A stretch of DNA of 64,000 nt from Saccharomycopsis crataegensis. Its lineage: Eukaryota; Ascomycota; Saccharomycetes; Ascoideales; Saccharomycopsidaceae. The translations under genes were made by a program, and so were the position numbers. This document shows, piece after piece, positions 41,196 to 51,201 of the stretch. Location of the stretch: the NCBI RefSeq assembly GCF_037102585.1, contig NW_027043824.1, positions 310,001 to 374,000 on the forward strand. The letters are read 5' to 3'. Position 1 is the stretch's first letter, and each line of letters starts with the position of its first letter. The notes beneath the pieces are model-generated. The model was not told where the DNA came from and did not search any database. It saw only the letters and a program-made list of their open reading frames with translations.

Positions 41196-41891
41196 TTACC
41201 CAAAAGCATTGATAAGGTTGAATCCAGTTTTCACTGGATCAACAAAAATAACATGAGTGAAATACTCGGCAAAACGACTTTCCATCCCGCTAAATCCAGC
41301 ACATCCAAGTAAAATGACCTTCACTTCTGGGTTCTGTTCTATTAATTTCTCAATTCTATCAATGAGCTTGACGAAATTGTCCTTATCGTGGATTCTCTTT
41401 GGAGTAATCCCACTGGAGTAAGTCCCCTTGAAAAACGGGATATCCACTCCACCAAAGTATTGTTGCACTGACTCATTCAAAATACTCACCCAATCATCAT
41501 TGGAGGTGAGGATCAAGAATTCTCTAGGAAACTTGCTCACGGCAAAAATCAATGACGAATCAAAGATCCCTTGGATCACAATCTTCTTATTTGGCAACCT
41601 GATGTTCCTATCAATGTACTGGTTCAATTCCGCGACTAATGGATGTTTGGAATAACAACAAATTAGAATTCCCTAGCAATCTTGAAAAATCGCGGTCAAT
41701 TGAGGTAAACACTCCCGGCAAGATTCCGCGGAAGTCACAACGTCGATAATCTCCAGAGGTGCTGATGGGGGAGCGGAGAAGTATTCAATAGAAAGCAGTG
41801 GTTTTTTCAATACCAGTGGGGTCAAAGAAGTTTTGATCTCCTCGGTCATTGATTGAGAGCTATTGGGGTTGACGATGAGTAGCTTTGACAT
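41196..41891 (-). pseudogene. DCG1: DCG1-like Asp/Glu/hydantoin racemase, one in-frame TAG
   Basis: Homologue of yeast Dcg1, a hydantoin-racemase-family protein encoded in the allantoin (DAL) gene cluster of S. cerevisiae. ATG at 41891 opens MSKLLIVNPNSSQSMT; the frame continues with EYFSAPPSAPLEI, meets TAG at 41675-41673, and runs on in the same frame as GILICCYSKHPLV, with the conserved ILLGCAGFSGME near the end and the stop at 41196. Both racemase cysteines (CYS and GCAG) lie after the stop. No donor/TACTAAC pair that would splice the stop out is visible. Alternatives are a recent pseudogene, read-through, or a sequence error. The rest looks intact. Confidence 0.85.
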
Positions 41892-42177
41892 GATTTGATT
41901 GATTAGCAAGGCGGGTAGAGGGGGTTAATTTGTATCTTCTGATACTCCCGTAGAACTATTTTGTTCTAATAGAGATCTTCTGGTAATCCACAAAGAATCT
42001 CTTAATCCAAGAGAACTAACTCTCCAATGTTGTAAAATGATCATCTTGCCACCAGAAAATGAAGATAAGAAAAAAAAAATGCATGGTGAGAAACAACAAG
42101 AAAAATAAATTGAAAAAAACGCTCCCGGAATTCAATCCGTACTGCCAAAATAGCCAACAATCATTGACTTGAACAAG
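41892..42177. promoter_or_regulatory. Divergent promoter, DCG1-like / zinc-cluster regulator
   Basis: 286 bp. GATAAG at 42064-42069 is a candidate GATA-factor (nitrogen catabolite) site; a single copy is weak evidence. Confidence 0.4.
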
Positions 42178-44775
42178 ATGCCCCAGACCACTAAAAGACG
42201 AAAGACTGTGGATCCTAAGGATCGAATGAGGGTCAGCAAGGCCTGTGATCGCTGTAAACGACAGAAGATCAAGTGCGATGGCTTAAACCCTTGTGCCAAC
42301 TGCACCAAACACCAGAACAATTGCCAATACACCCCAACCCAACCCCCACCGCCAAACAACAACAGTAGCATCTCCAAGACAAACCGATTACAGCATAATA
42401 AATCCAGTGAAGAATATATTTCGTTTTTAGAACTGCGGATTAAGTCGTTGGAAAACCGTGGTGGTGCGAATCAAAGTGCCAGGATTTTTCCAACGCGCGG
42501 GCCCAACGGTAATAACAAACCCATTGATAACTCTAGAGAAATAATTTTTTTTTCGACCATCAAGTGGAGAAGTATTAGGACCGATGGAAATATCTTGCTC
42601 CAAGATTTATCAAATATGCTCTACAACTCACTTTCCCAAGAAGATCAGTCGAAAGTTACCAAGCCACGAACCCAATTTTATGCGTGGAATTGTCTGGGTT
42701 CGCACTATATCAATTCCGACTATTTAACCAACCCGTTAACCTCTAAAAATTGGAAGGATTTACTTCATGGGGATCTGGAGCTTTCCAAGTACTTTCTCAA
42801 CTATTTTTTCCTGGAAATCAACCCGCTATTTGCCATTCTTCACGAACCGATTTTCTTACAACAGTATCAGAAATATTTATCGAATTTGCAAACTCAACAA
42901 TCAGACCAACAAAGTACCGACCATGATAGTCTCTTTGTGGCGATGTTATATTTGATCTATGCGATTTCCATGCGGTATACTGAGTTTGGATTCAATAAGA
43001 AGTACAAATCGGGATTGGAGGAAAAAATGTTTGAAATCGCGTTGGAAATCATCACGAAATTATCGGTCAGTTGGGAATCATTTGAGCTTGTGCAAGGCTG
43101 GTTATTAATCTTCATTTATTTACGGACCACTCACAAACAAGCCTCGACATTTTATGCCATCAGTAACGCGGTTAGAATGGTGAAAGGGATGTCGTTAGAT
43201 TTGCACGTCATTTATCCAAAAACCGTGTTTCAAAACCAGTATGAATCCATCAAAGCCAAACGAATTTTTTGGGCGGTGTACACTTTGGACAAATTGTATA
43301 GTTTGCATAGTGGTAGAAGCTTTTTAATCGATGATCACGAGGGTCAATTCATCTATCCAAGTTGGGATTTCCATGAACAAAATGATGGGTGGTTTACGGT
43401 ACCTGCGTTAGCATTACTCAAACTAGCAATAATATCTAAACAGCTTATCTATTTCAGCACTGTCAACAACCCCTCGGTGTTGAACTGTGATTATAATCAT
43501 GTGGTGGAAGATTTCGCGTATTTGAAAAGTTGGTGTGAACAAAATAATCTTTGGGATCTCCTGGATGATGGTTTCCACAGTTCGGATGAAGTTTATCGAG
43601 GCTCACAGAGACCTGCTGATAGTGCTATGGTATTATCACAATTGAAACTTCATTATTATCATTCGTACTTGACGTTACAACTGAAGGCGTTGTATCCTTT
43701 AGTTAACCGGGCAAACATTTATACCCAAAGTGGGATGAATAAAGATGTTGATTTTTATAATTTTGATTCTTTGATGGCCCATTGCAAAGCCGTCATGAGT
43801 ATTTTCAAAAAATTCTACGAAAAAAAATTGATTTTCACACCATGGTACTTGAATTTAAACTTGTTGTTTAACGTGGGGGTTTTCTCATTAGTGTTAATCA
43901 ATAGCGGAATCAAGATCGAAGAAAATCGCCAGAATTATATCGAAACCATTGATATTTTGCGAATCCTACGACATCCAGTGTTCCGAACCCCCGATCCCAA
44001 TAAAAATTATGCCAATGGTAATGCCACAGTGTCTTTGGAAATTGTCAATAATGTGGTATACGAAGTCACATACCAAGACAAGTTTGGAATGTGTAACGAA
44101 TGTCTTTATGCTCTAAAGTTACTAAATAGAATGATGATTATGAGAAATAATCAAATCACATCGATGTTGGCGCAATATACCGATCATGGACCAAGTACGG
44201 TGAATGAAGCAACGTTCACTCAGTTTGGGTTCAGTCATCATGTTCGCAAAGCAAAGTTGGAAAATAATAATATCGGATACCCTGTGCGTACGACATTGGC
44301 AGGGGCTGGTCAACAATCATCTTATTCTCCTCCTCCTAATCCATCAGGCATGGCGGTAACTGCTATTCCAGGAGAACCCCATATCGATGAAAAACCAAAA
44401 CAGTACGAAGCAGCTCGGATGGCGGTGGAAACCCCGGTATTTTCTGAACCACAATTTGGCACTTTTATGGCCCCAGAAATCATTCCTGGGATCCCTTCAA
44501 CTCAACTGGCTGCAAATAATCACAATGTGAATCCAAGTGGCTCATATGTGAACCCATTATTGCAAGATTTCATTCTTAATCAAACCCCTATGGATTCTGT
44601 TAGTCATGGTGGAACCGATGATTCTCCCATCAATGGTGGCCAAGCCAATACGGTTTCGGATATTTCTGAACTAGGGGATGGGAATAATAATTACGAGGCG
44701 ATCATTCAATTAGATGGGATCAATAGTATTCAATGGTTTGATCAATGGGATCAGAATTCGTTAAACATTGTATGA
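42178..44775 (+). CDS. Zn(II)2Cys6 transcription factor
   Basis: 865 residues from ATG 42178 (frame open to a TTG at 42169). Binuclear zinc cluster with Cys23, 26, 33, 39, 42 and 49 (CxxCx6Cx5CxxCx6C), preceded by a basic RRK patch and followed by a short coiled-coil-like FLELRIKSLENR near residue 80. The fungal-specific regulatory domain covers about 200-600, with FLEINPLFAILHEPIF and the SGRSFLIDDHE-type block. The C-terminus is Pro/Asn/Gly-rich and acidic, likely an activation region. Divergent from the DCG1-like gene, so it may regulate it. I cannot match it to a named yeast regulator. Confidence 0.93.
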   Translation: MPQTTKRRKTVDPKDRMRVSKACDRCKRQKIKCDGLNPCANCTKHQNNCQYTPTQPPPPNNNSSISKTNRLQHNKSSEEYISFLELRIKSLENRGGANQSARIFPTRGPNGNNKPIDNSREIIFFSTIKWRSIRTDGNILLQDLSNMLYNSLSQEDQSKVTKPRTQFYAWNCLGSHYINSDYLTNPLTSKNWKDLLHGDLELSKYFLNYFFLEINPLFAILHEPIFLQQYQKYLSNLQTQQSDQQSTDHDSLFVAMLYLIYAISMRYTEFGFNKKYKSGLEEKMFEIALEIITKLSVSWESFELVQGWLLIFIYLRTTHKQASTFYAISNAVRMVKGMSLDLHVIYPKTVFQNQYESIKAKRIFWAVYTLDKLYSLHSGRSFLIDDHEGQFIYPSWDFHEQNDGWFTVPALALLKLAIISKQLIYFSTVNNPSVLNCDYNHVVEDFAYLKSWCEQNNLWDLLDDGFHSSDEVYRGSQRPADSAMVLSQLKLHYYHSYLTLQLKALYPLVNRANIYTQSGMNKDVDFYNFDSLMAHCKAVMSIFKKFYEKKLIFTPWYLNLNLLFNVGVFSLVLINSGIKIEENRQNYIETIDILRILRHPVFRTPDPNKNYANGNATVSLEIVNNVVYEVTYQDKFGMCNECLYALKLLNRMMIMRNNQITSMLAQYTDHGPSTVNEATFTQFGFSHHVRKAKLENNNIGYPVRTTLAGAGQQSSYSPPPNPSGMAVTAIPGEPHIDEKPKQYEAARMAVETPVFSEPQFGTFMAPEIIPGIPSTQLAANNHNVNPSGSYVNPLLQDFILNQTPMDSVSHGGTDDSPINGGQANTVSDISELGDGNNNYEAIIQLDGINSIQWFDQWDQNSLNIV

Positions 44776-44845
44776 TATTTATTTTTTTGTATGATATTTA
44801 TTTGTTTTATGTTATTTATTTATTGTGAGAAATATTACTAGATTA

Positions 44846-44878
<33 letters not shown>

Positions 44879-45218
44879 GGTGGTAATAGAGTTTTTAATT
44901 CGTATTGAAAGATAATTAAAGCAATGACCAATACATATGGTGTGTAATATATTTAAATTTGTATAGATAGCGATAATCTTCTACAAATCTCATGCAAGTT
45001 ATTAAAGAGACAGGGGGAAAAAAAATATTAGATTTTAATACATAATACAATAAAACGGTTCATTAATGACATATTCTTGAGAGATGGAAGTGGAAAAACA
45101 GAAGCATAAATGAGATAGACTATTTTTAAATTTATAATTATTTTTTTCTTTTCATTTCAGATTCTTTTTTTTTTTTTTTTTTTGATTGAACTTTCCATGG
45201 CTTCTTCGATTTCCAACA
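44776..45218. other. Convergent 3' region, zinc-cluster gene / SNF1 beta subunit
   Basis: AT-rich with TTTTG repeats (about 44849-44875) and T-runs near 45165-45183. Consistent with paired 3' UTRs; nothing else seen. Confidence 0.65.
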
Positions 45219-46589
45219 CTACTGAATTGGAGCATATAATATTTGAGTCAAATACTTTCTCTTGTATCTCACGGTAGTGGCCACCGCTAATGTATTGTGC
45301 TTGATGCTGGTGGTGGCCAAATGGTTCAAAATGACATGGTTTGGAATAGGTAAAGAGCCCCCGGCGTTGATTTCCTTATTGAAACTTCCGGCCTCGCTGG
45401 AGTTTTGTTGTTGATTATTCAAGATAACGTGGTCCAAATGTGGAGGTAACGCTGGAGGAATCAACCATTGATTATTCCCGCTTTGACGATGTTGTTGATC
45501 AAGGGTAAGATAATACCGTTCCATGGCTTGTGGGTCGATAAAAATTGCTGGGATGGTCGAAGTGTAAGTGTAGTCTCTTTTGGCGGCAGCGGCTTTGGCG
45601 TTGTTAATCATGGATTTTTCGTGGAATCTAGTGTACCCATTACCCATATCATCGTCATCTTGAGTTAAACCTAACCGAGAATCTTTGTTGGCCATGGATT
45701 TCTGTTGTAATTTGGCACGTTGTTCCGGAGTCAAGTTTTCTTGTAAGATTTGTTGGTTTTCTTGGATTTGTTTCAATTTGGCAAGGTTGGCATCGTCCAA
45801 TCCCGCCTGCTGAGGAATTTCTTGTGGTGGTTGAATGTTATTATTATTATCATCTACTGGTTGCTCTTCTTCCGATAATATTTCGATATAGTTGACAAAA
45901 TTCCCCCGTGAATCGGTGGCGGTAGGCAAATAATCGGAAAATCTAAGTTCATTGTCCACAACAAACCGAAATCTATGGGTGCCAATTGGCAAATTCAATC
46001 TAATAATATATTCCTTATCATCTTCATTGACTTTCTTCATTTTGATCATCTTGGTCCAGCCAGTGAACGAACCAGTGACGTACACTTTCGAGCCCCCTTG
46101 AATCCACTTGATCTCTACCGGGAACAATTTTGGTTTGACAGCGTCACCACCACTGTTGGAGTTATCGATGGTTTGTGATGATGATGATGATTCCTGAGGA
46201 TGTGAGTTGTGCAGTTTTCTCGCTTGGATTAGTTCATTTTCGGCATCCTCCGTTAATATCAACGTCGATTTTCTTCTGACAGGTCTGTTTTCTGATGACA
46301 GTCCTTGGTCATCTTCATGAGTGCCTTCTTGATCAATACTCATCATCGATGCGGTTTTTTTCCCCAAGTTCAAATTACTCATCGAGCTGTTGATATCTGT
46401 CATTTTCAAGTCCCTCATTGATTTATTATGGTCGCCAATGGGTTTCGTGACATTTCCTGGGTCATCACTGCGAGTGCTAGCCTCTGACATGACGTTTTGT
46501 TGAGTTGTTTCTGTGGTGGCTGGAGCAGGAAACTGACCAAAGAATGGTTTGACAGTCAGCTCGTTATTTATATTTTTGTGGTTTTCCAT
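45219..46589 (-). CDS. SNF1/AMPK complex beta subunit (Gal83/Sip type)
   Basis: 456-residue scaffold of the Snf1 kinase that also directs its location. The glycogen-binding (CBM48) domain is at about 155-245: VEIKWIQGGSKVYVTGSFTGW, with RFRFVVDNELRFSDYLPTATD. The C-terminal ASC domain contains IPAIFIDPQAMERYYL, PPALPPHLDHVILN and ends RYKRKYLTQILYAPIQ. The N-terminus begins MENHKN and lacks Gly2, so it is not N-myristoylated and is more like Gal83 than Sip2. N-terminal and linker regions are Ser/Asn/Gln-rich. A single beta gene often serves all roles in yeasts outside the whole-genome-duplication clade. Confidence 0.95.
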   Translation of the reverse strand: MENHKNINNELTVKPFFGQFPAPATTETTQQNVMSEASTRSDDPGNVTKPIGDHNKSMRDLKMTDINSSMSNLNLGKKTASMMSIDQEGTHEDDQGLSSENRPVRRKSTLILTEDAENELIQARKLHNSHPQESSSSSQTIDNSNSGGDAVKPKLFPVEIKWIQGGSKVYVTGSFTGWTKMIKMKKVNEDDKEYIIRLNLPIGTHRFRFVVDNELRFSDYLPTATDSRGNFVNYIEILSEEEQPVDDNNNNIQPPQEIPQQAGLDDANLAKLKQIQENQQILQENLTPEQRAKLQQKSMANKDSRLGLTQDDDDMGNGYTRFHEKSMINNAKAAAAKRDYTYTSTIPAIFIDPQAMERYYLTLDQQHRQSGNNQWLIPPALPPHLDHVILNNQQQNSSEAGSFNKEINAGGSLPIPNHVILNHLATTSIKHNTLAVATTVRYKRKYLTQILYAPIQ

Positions 46590-47248
46590 GATATGGGCAA
46601 AAAAAAAAAAAGATGGTTATTATTATTACTATTGTTGTTTCCTTTTTTCCATAAAAAGTTGGCACTGTCCCGCGCAAGTAATCCCTGACAAGTTGTGTAT
46701 ATATATAATAATAATGATCCAGCAAAACTTGGAGTTTTTTTAAAAGAGGGGTACTTTTTAAATTAACAAACGTTTGTTTTTCCCAATATGAAATGTAGCG
46801 ACCGAATAGTGATGAAGATAATAACAATAGTTGAAGAGCGAGTTCCGATAACAACCAGCTGTCATTGCTAATTTTGCTTCCGATTTTTTTTTTTTTCAAC
46901 CGTTGGACAGCCAGGGTGTGTCACCCGCTTTCTTACACCATTTATAAATAATAACAATAATAATAATAATAATAATAAACAATAAAAGCAAACAAAATAT
47001 TAATAAAAGTCAATCTATCTGTAATCTATCTTATAAGGTATCAAGATATTAGCAGAGGGAAGGCAAGGAAATAAGAAAAAGAATTTCAACCATGAAAAGT
47101 AAAAAATAAAAAAAGAAGGATATATCACCAAATTCTTTCATTCATATTAAACCATCTCAAATAATATATATATATATATATATATTCCATACATCAAGTA
47201 GTCTCCTAGTCCCCTCAAATTAAAACCAATCCAATCAATGGAAGTTTT
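46590..47248. promoter_or_regulatory. SNF1 beta subunit promoter and IDI1 3' region
   Basis: About 660 bp with an (AAT)n stretch around 46945-46980 and an (AT)n stretch around 47166-47185. No gene supported. Confidence 0.55.
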
Positions 47249-48154
47249 TCAAACTAAATGATGAAGGGTCATATCAGCAGACAACTCTTTACCATCTCTC
47301 AACTCTTTCCACCACTTGAACAAATAGTTTTCACAAATCAACTTGAACCATGGGGTGAATACCAACTTTGGATCGTCCAACATCGATCTTAATTCTTCTT
47401 CGGAAACGTACTGGGCGTCTCTAACCTCGTTCAAGTTCATGTTCATTTGGATATTCTTCTTGGCGATCAAAATGTAATCAATCTCATGTTCTCCCCACTT
47501 GCTGTCGGTAGGGTTTGGTGATTTGTAGTGTATTCTTGTTAAGAAACTGAAATCTTGAGTGGTAACTCCAGTGATCCCTAATTCATGATCCAACTTTCTG
47601 ACCGCTGCTTCTTTAGTCCCTTGGATCCCGTTTTGCAACAACACTTCTGGATCACTGCTTAACCCACCCAATTCTTGAGGGAAGCAAAGTGGGTGAGAAC
47701 AGCAAGTATTGGTCCACATATCTGGGAAAGTGATTTTTTCCGTGGCTCTTTGTTGCAATAACAACTTATTGTCTTCGTTGAATAAAAACACCGAGAACGC
47801 ACGGTGCAACAATCCTTCATCGATGTTGGTCATCAAGTGACAAAGTTTCTTGGTCCCAGCCCCAACAGGCACATCATCGTAATCCAAAACGATACAGTTT
47901 TCATTCATGAGTCTGATTTGTTCTTCGTCATGACCTTGGAAAATGTCGAGTTCCTTATCGAGCTTGTCATCACTGGACGCAGACCCTGAAGTCTTGCTCA
48001 ATGGGATGACGTCTGGGAATTTGGCCAAGATCTCCGATGGTTTTAAATTCTTGACCAATTGGTCGTAGCTAGAGCTGGTCATTATGTGCCTGGTAAACGG
48101 AATATATAATAAGTACTGTTCTTGATTGGTACAATTTAACTCCACGGTAATCAT
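47249..48154 (-). CDS. IDI1: Isopentenyl-diphosphate delta-isomerase
   Basis: Interconverts isopentenyl and dimethylallyl diphosphate in sterol and isoprenoid synthesis. Nudix-fold type I enzyme. Diagnostic blocks: [53 protein letters not shown] (active-site Cys) and the [10 protein letters not shown] block with the catalytic Glu. The longest form (ATG 48154) has 301 residues; a second in-frame ATG at 48082 gives 277 residues beginning [10 protein letters not shown], where homology to yeast Idi1 (288) starts. The shorter start is probably the main one; the 24-residue leader has no counterpart I know. Confidence 0.95.
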   Translation of the reverse strand: MITVELNCTNQEQYLLYIPFTRHIMTSSSYDQLVKNLKPSEILAKFPDVIPLSKTSGSASSDDKLDKELDIFQGHDEEQIRLMNENCIVLDYDDVPVGAGTKKLCHLMTNIDEGLLHRAFSVFLFNEDNKLLLQQRATEKITFPDMWTNTCCSHPLCFPQELGGLSSDPEVLLQNGIQGTKEAAVRKLDHELGITGVTTQDFSFLTRIHYKSPNPTDSKWGEHEIDYILIAKKNIQMNMNLNEVRDAQYVSEEELRSMLDDPKLVFTPWFKLICENYLFKWWKELRDGKELSADMTLHHLV

Positions 48155-48210
48155 ATTTCAAATTTTCCTCCTCGTACAGATTTTTTTTTTTTTACTTCAT
48201 GCGATGACGA

Positions 48211-48217
48211 TTACCCG
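48211..48217 (+). promoter_or_regulatory. Reb1-type site TTACCCG upstream of IDI1
   Basis: Perfect Reb1 core in the 228-bp space between IDI1 and GPM1 (both minus strand), 57 bp upstream of the long IDI1 ATG. It could position nucleosomes or end GPM1 transcription, as Reb1 does in S. cerevisiae; that is inference. Confidence 0.45.
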
Positions 48218-48382
48218 TATTACATCATCGTTTATTCTTCTTCCTCTTCTTCTTCTTCTTATCACCAACACTTCCTACAATTTGAATAATCATAAATCAA
48301 AATCATTAAAAGTATAAAGTAAACACATAAATAACACCGTTAACTTTCAAACTACACAAACCTCTAAGTGTATTTATTTAGC

Positions 48383-49132
48383 TTATTTCTTTTGACCTTG
48401 GGCAGCAACGGCAGCAGCACCGGCAGCAGCAGCTTCTGGGTCCAAGTAGTATGGTTCCTTAACTGGCTTCAAGTTGTCGTCCAATTCAAAAACCAATGGG
48501 ATACCAGTTGGAATGTTGAATTCGGTGATGGAATCATCTGACATTCCGGTCAAATGCTTGTACAAACCTCTCAAGGAGTTACCATGGGCCACGACCAAAA
48601 CAGTCTTGTCTTGGATCAATTCCTTGGCAATTCTGTCTTGCCAGAATGGCAACATTCTGTCGATGACCAACTTCAAAGATTCAGTCTTTGGCAAGGCGGA
48701 TGGGTCCAAATCGGCGTATCTTTCATCGTTAGCTTGGGAGAAATCAGAGTCATCGGCAATCACTGGTGGTGGAATATCGTAAGATCTTCTGTAAGTCTTG
48801 AACAATTCTGGACCGAATTTTTCCAAAGCATCGGCCTTGTTCTTACCTTGCAAATCACCGTAATGACGTTCGTTCAATCTCCAGGATCTTTCAACGTCGA
48901 TGAAAAGACGGTCAGCACGTTCCAAAGCAAGGTTAGCGGTTTGGATGGCTCTGGACAATCTTGAGGTGAACAAGATGTCTGGCTTGATACCGGATTCGGC
49001 CAACAATTTACCAGCGTTAGCGGCTTCTTTCTTACCGGTTTCACTCAATTTGACATCGACCCAACCGGTGAACAAGTTCTTTTCGTTCCATTCAGAGGAA
49101 CCGTGACGAATGAGGACCAACTTCTTGACCAT
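48383..49132 (-). CDS. GPM1: 2,3-bisphosphoglycerate-dependent phosphoglycerate mutase
   Basis: Glycolytic enzyme interconverting 3- and 2-phosphoglycerate. 249 residues. The phosphohistidine motif [10 protein letters not shown] has His10; [23 protein letters not shown] and [11 protein letters not shown] (second active-site His) follow. The C-terminal tail is Ala-rich and ends in GQKK, matching the mobile tail of fungal Gpm1. Codon use is extremely biased (almost all Leu are TTG), as expected for a very highly expressed gene. Confidence 0.98.
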   Translation of the reverse strand: MVKKLVLIRHGSSEWNEKNLFTGWVDVKLSETGKKEAANAGKLLAESGIKPDILFTSRLSRAIQTANLALERADRLFIDVERSWRLNERHYGDLQGKNKADALEKFGPELFKTYRRSYDIPPPVIADDSDFSQANDERYADLDPSALPKTESLKLVIDRMLPFWQDRIAKELIQDKTVLVVAHGNSLRGLYKHLTGMSDDSITEFNIPTGIPLVFELDDNLKPVKEPYYLDPEAAAAGAAAVAAQGQKK

Positions 49133-49479
49133 TGTGAATAGAATTGACAGATATTAAAATTAATTATAAATTATAAAAATGATATAATTAAGGAGAAAGG
49201 GAAATAAGAAGAGACGGGAAAACTGAATTGCAAATGTCAAGGGTTGAAACATCCATTCCTTTTATAACAATATTCCTTTCCGGGCACATTGGCTCTCCTG
49301 ATGACTGCCGGGAAGGCGGAGGGTGACCACCTCCCTGTGTCACAATGCCATGATATGCGGGTATCACAAGGGCGTCTTCGCATTTTTTATTTTTTTTTTT
49401 TTTTTTTTTTTGAAACAAAAAAAATTTGAAAAATTTCGATGAGCTTCAATAGTGATAAATACAATAAACTCTATAGAAT
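49133..49479. promoter_or_regulatory. Divergent GPM1/RPA12 promoter
   Basis: 347 bp. A GC-rich patch at about 49275-49345 contains GGAGG..CCTCC inverted repeats (49318-49335) in otherwise AT-rich DNA and a long T-run (about 49392-49411) towards RPA12. The GC-rich patch is the likely GPM1 activator region; no specific factor assigned. Confidence 0.55.
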
Positions 49480-49860
49480 ATGTCTGCTGTTGGTTCTTTG
49501 ATCTTCTGTGTTTCTTGCGGTAATCTCCTCGATTCTGTTGATGGGCAATCCAATAAAATAACGTGCGGAGTGTGTCAAAGAAGTTACAGCGCCAAAGATT
49601 TCTCGAATTTAAAAGTCGTTACCAGATCCCACGATGATGCTTTCCCTTCATCTTTAAGATTAAAGAAATCTGCGGTCAAGACATCGTTATCTAAAAGTGA
49701 TCAAGAAGCAAACAACGGGGCCACCATTAAAGAAACTTGTGAAAAGTGTGGTAATGAAGAAATGGTGTATCATACTTTGCAATTAAGATCGGCCGATGAA
49801 GGGGCCACCGTCTTTTATACTTGTACAAATTGTGGTTATAGATATAAGGTCAATAACTGA
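49480..49860 (+). CDS. RPA12: RNA polymerase I subunit A12.2
   Basis: Small Pol I subunit giving RNA cleavage activity and helping termination. 126 residues, like yeast Rpa12 (125). N-terminal zinc ribbon CVSCGN..CGVC (about 10-33) and C-terminal TFIIS-like ribbon CEKCGNEEM..YTCTNCGYRYKVN. The acidic hairpin of TFIIS-type ribbons is RSADEGATVFYTC, with the Asp-Glu pair kept, consistent with cleavage function. Confidence 0.97.
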   Translation: MSAVGSLIFCVSCGNLLDSVDGQSNKITCGVCQRSYSAKDFSNLKVVTRSHDDAFPSSLRLKKSAVKTSLSKSDQEANNGATIKETCEKCGNEEMVYHTLQLRSADEGATVFYTCTNCGYRYKVNN

Positions 49861-50079
49861 GCTAATCTGGAAAAAATGAAGAAAAAAAAAAAAATTGAAA
49901 AAAAAAATTGAGGCCCTTATCATTCATTCGTTTTCCTACCCACTTATAATCCATTTTTTCCCATCCATCCATTGTTCATTCTCTCCATATTATTGTTGTT
50001 GTTCTATTTTTTTTGTCTACTTATTGTACCATATACCAAAATTAATGCATTATTATTATTACTATTTATCTTATCAATT

Positions 50080-50892
50080 TTAACCAAATATCCCTTCCTC
50101 GATAGATGAAGGAATTGGTTTATCACCATAGAATCCCAACCAAGAGTACGGTTTAATTAATTGGTGGTTGTGTGGCGATGCAATTTCACAGAATTTCAAA
50201 ATCTCTTGGTAGAAATATACCCCATCTTGGAAATTATCCCCTTCAAACACATGGATGACAATCGACGATATCTTGTTGGTGTTGATTGCGTCCTTTTCCA
50301 CCATCGCTTGATGGACCGCTTTGACAAATTGGTCTTTTGTTTGAGATATATCCTTGTAAATCTGGTTTTTGTTATTGTTTGCATCGTTGATTTCCAACAA
50401 TTTGAACTTGACATCAAGTAAATCTAATGAATAATATATCGAAATGTTATTGGTGATGTAATCGTCGTAGTTGCTGACCAAATTCTCAGAGTTCAACACC
50501 ACAATCTCTTGAAACTTCCCAATATCAGTTAAGAACGGAACCAACACATTGGTCAAAAATTGTAATTTGAATTCTGGTAATATCGGTGACCGTTGTTGTA
50601 ATAATGTCAAGTTATACTTTTCACTATAGTACACTTCCAAACTGGTGCATACTCCTTCGATCTTCACGTTTTCTGTGGAGGATACTGGTGGGTCAATAGA
50701 GGAAATGAAAGGGTACACGTATTGGTCATCAAGTCTACCAATCTTAATGGTATCAAGGTTACTGATCAATAAATCGATCGCAAGTTGGGGCACATTGGCA
50801 AATGATACCGTTGGAATGATGATTTTTGAATCCTTAAGTTTTGCCAAAACTTCAGTTTTAGAATATTTGTCAATTATTGGGTAAAACACCAT
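50080..50892 (-). CDS. ADD66: Proteasome assembly chaperone 2 (Pba2/Add66)
   Basis: Partner of Pba1 in the heterodimer that guides alpha-ring assembly of the 20S proteasome. 270 residues, matching Add66 (267). The N-terminal block IIIPTVSFANVPQLAIDLLISNL is characteristic of the PAC2 family. Other segments are divergent, as usual for this protein. The C-terminus ends LIKPYSWLGFYGDKPIPSSIEEGIFG, where the PSSIEEGIFG tail is typical. Note that no HbYX motif is expected at the very end of this subunit in all species. Confidence 0.93.
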   Translation of the reverse strand: MVFYPIIDKYSKTEVLAKLKDSKIIIPTVSFANVPQLAIDLLISNLDTIKIGRLDDQYVYPFISSIDPPVSSTENVKIEGVCTSLEVYYSEKYNLTLLQQRSPILPEFKLQFLTNVLVPFLTDIGKFQEIVVLNSENLVSNYDDYITNNISIYYSLDLLDVKFKLLEINDANNNKNQIYKDISQTKDQFVKAVHQAMVEKDAINTNKISSIVIHVFEGDNFQDGVYFYQEILKFCEIASPHNHQLIKPYSWLGFYGDKPIPSSIEEGIFG

Positions 50893-51005
50893 GGTTTGAA
50901 ATGATAGGATATCTAATCAATGGTGACAATTAATAATCTATTATAATGTCTAAATCGGTAGTGATGATTATTATTAGGTGAAGATCTGCCATTTTGCTTT
51001 CTGTG

Positions 51006-51014
51006 TGTGGCAAA
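51006..51014 (+). promoter_or_regulatory. PACE-like element (Rpn4) upstream of ADD66
   Basis: TGTGGCAAA differs from the proteasome-associated control element GGTGGCAAA at one base and lies about 115 bp upstream of the ATG. Rpn4 drives proteasome genes and assembly factors in yeast. Confidence 0.4.
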
Positions 51015-51102
51015 AAAAAAAAAAAAAAAAAAAATGTGAAAGTACACCGTTCCGGATAGTGGTCTATGGTCCGGCGTGGAAAATTACAAATGGCTGGGGG
51101 AC

Positions 51103-51170
51103 ACTTTTTCTCTCTAAACAATTAATAATTATCCATACTTTTTCTCTCTAAACAATTAATAATTATCCAT
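51103..51170 (+). repeat. Perfect 34-bp tandem duplication
   Basis: Units 51103-51136 and 51137-51170 are identical (ACTTTTTCTCTC...TTATCCAT). Perfect identity implies a recent event. It lies just 3' of the UTR1 stop. Confidence 0.97.
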
Positions 51171-51201
51171 TTATAATATACAATCCTTTTTTTTTCCTCT
51201 T

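Larger units (their letters stand above)
50893..51201. promoter_or_regulatory. ADD66 promoter and UTR1 3' region
   Basis: Holds a PACE-like TGTGGCAAA (51006-51014), an A-run after it, and a perfect 34-bp tandem duplication (51103-51170). Confidence 0.6.
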
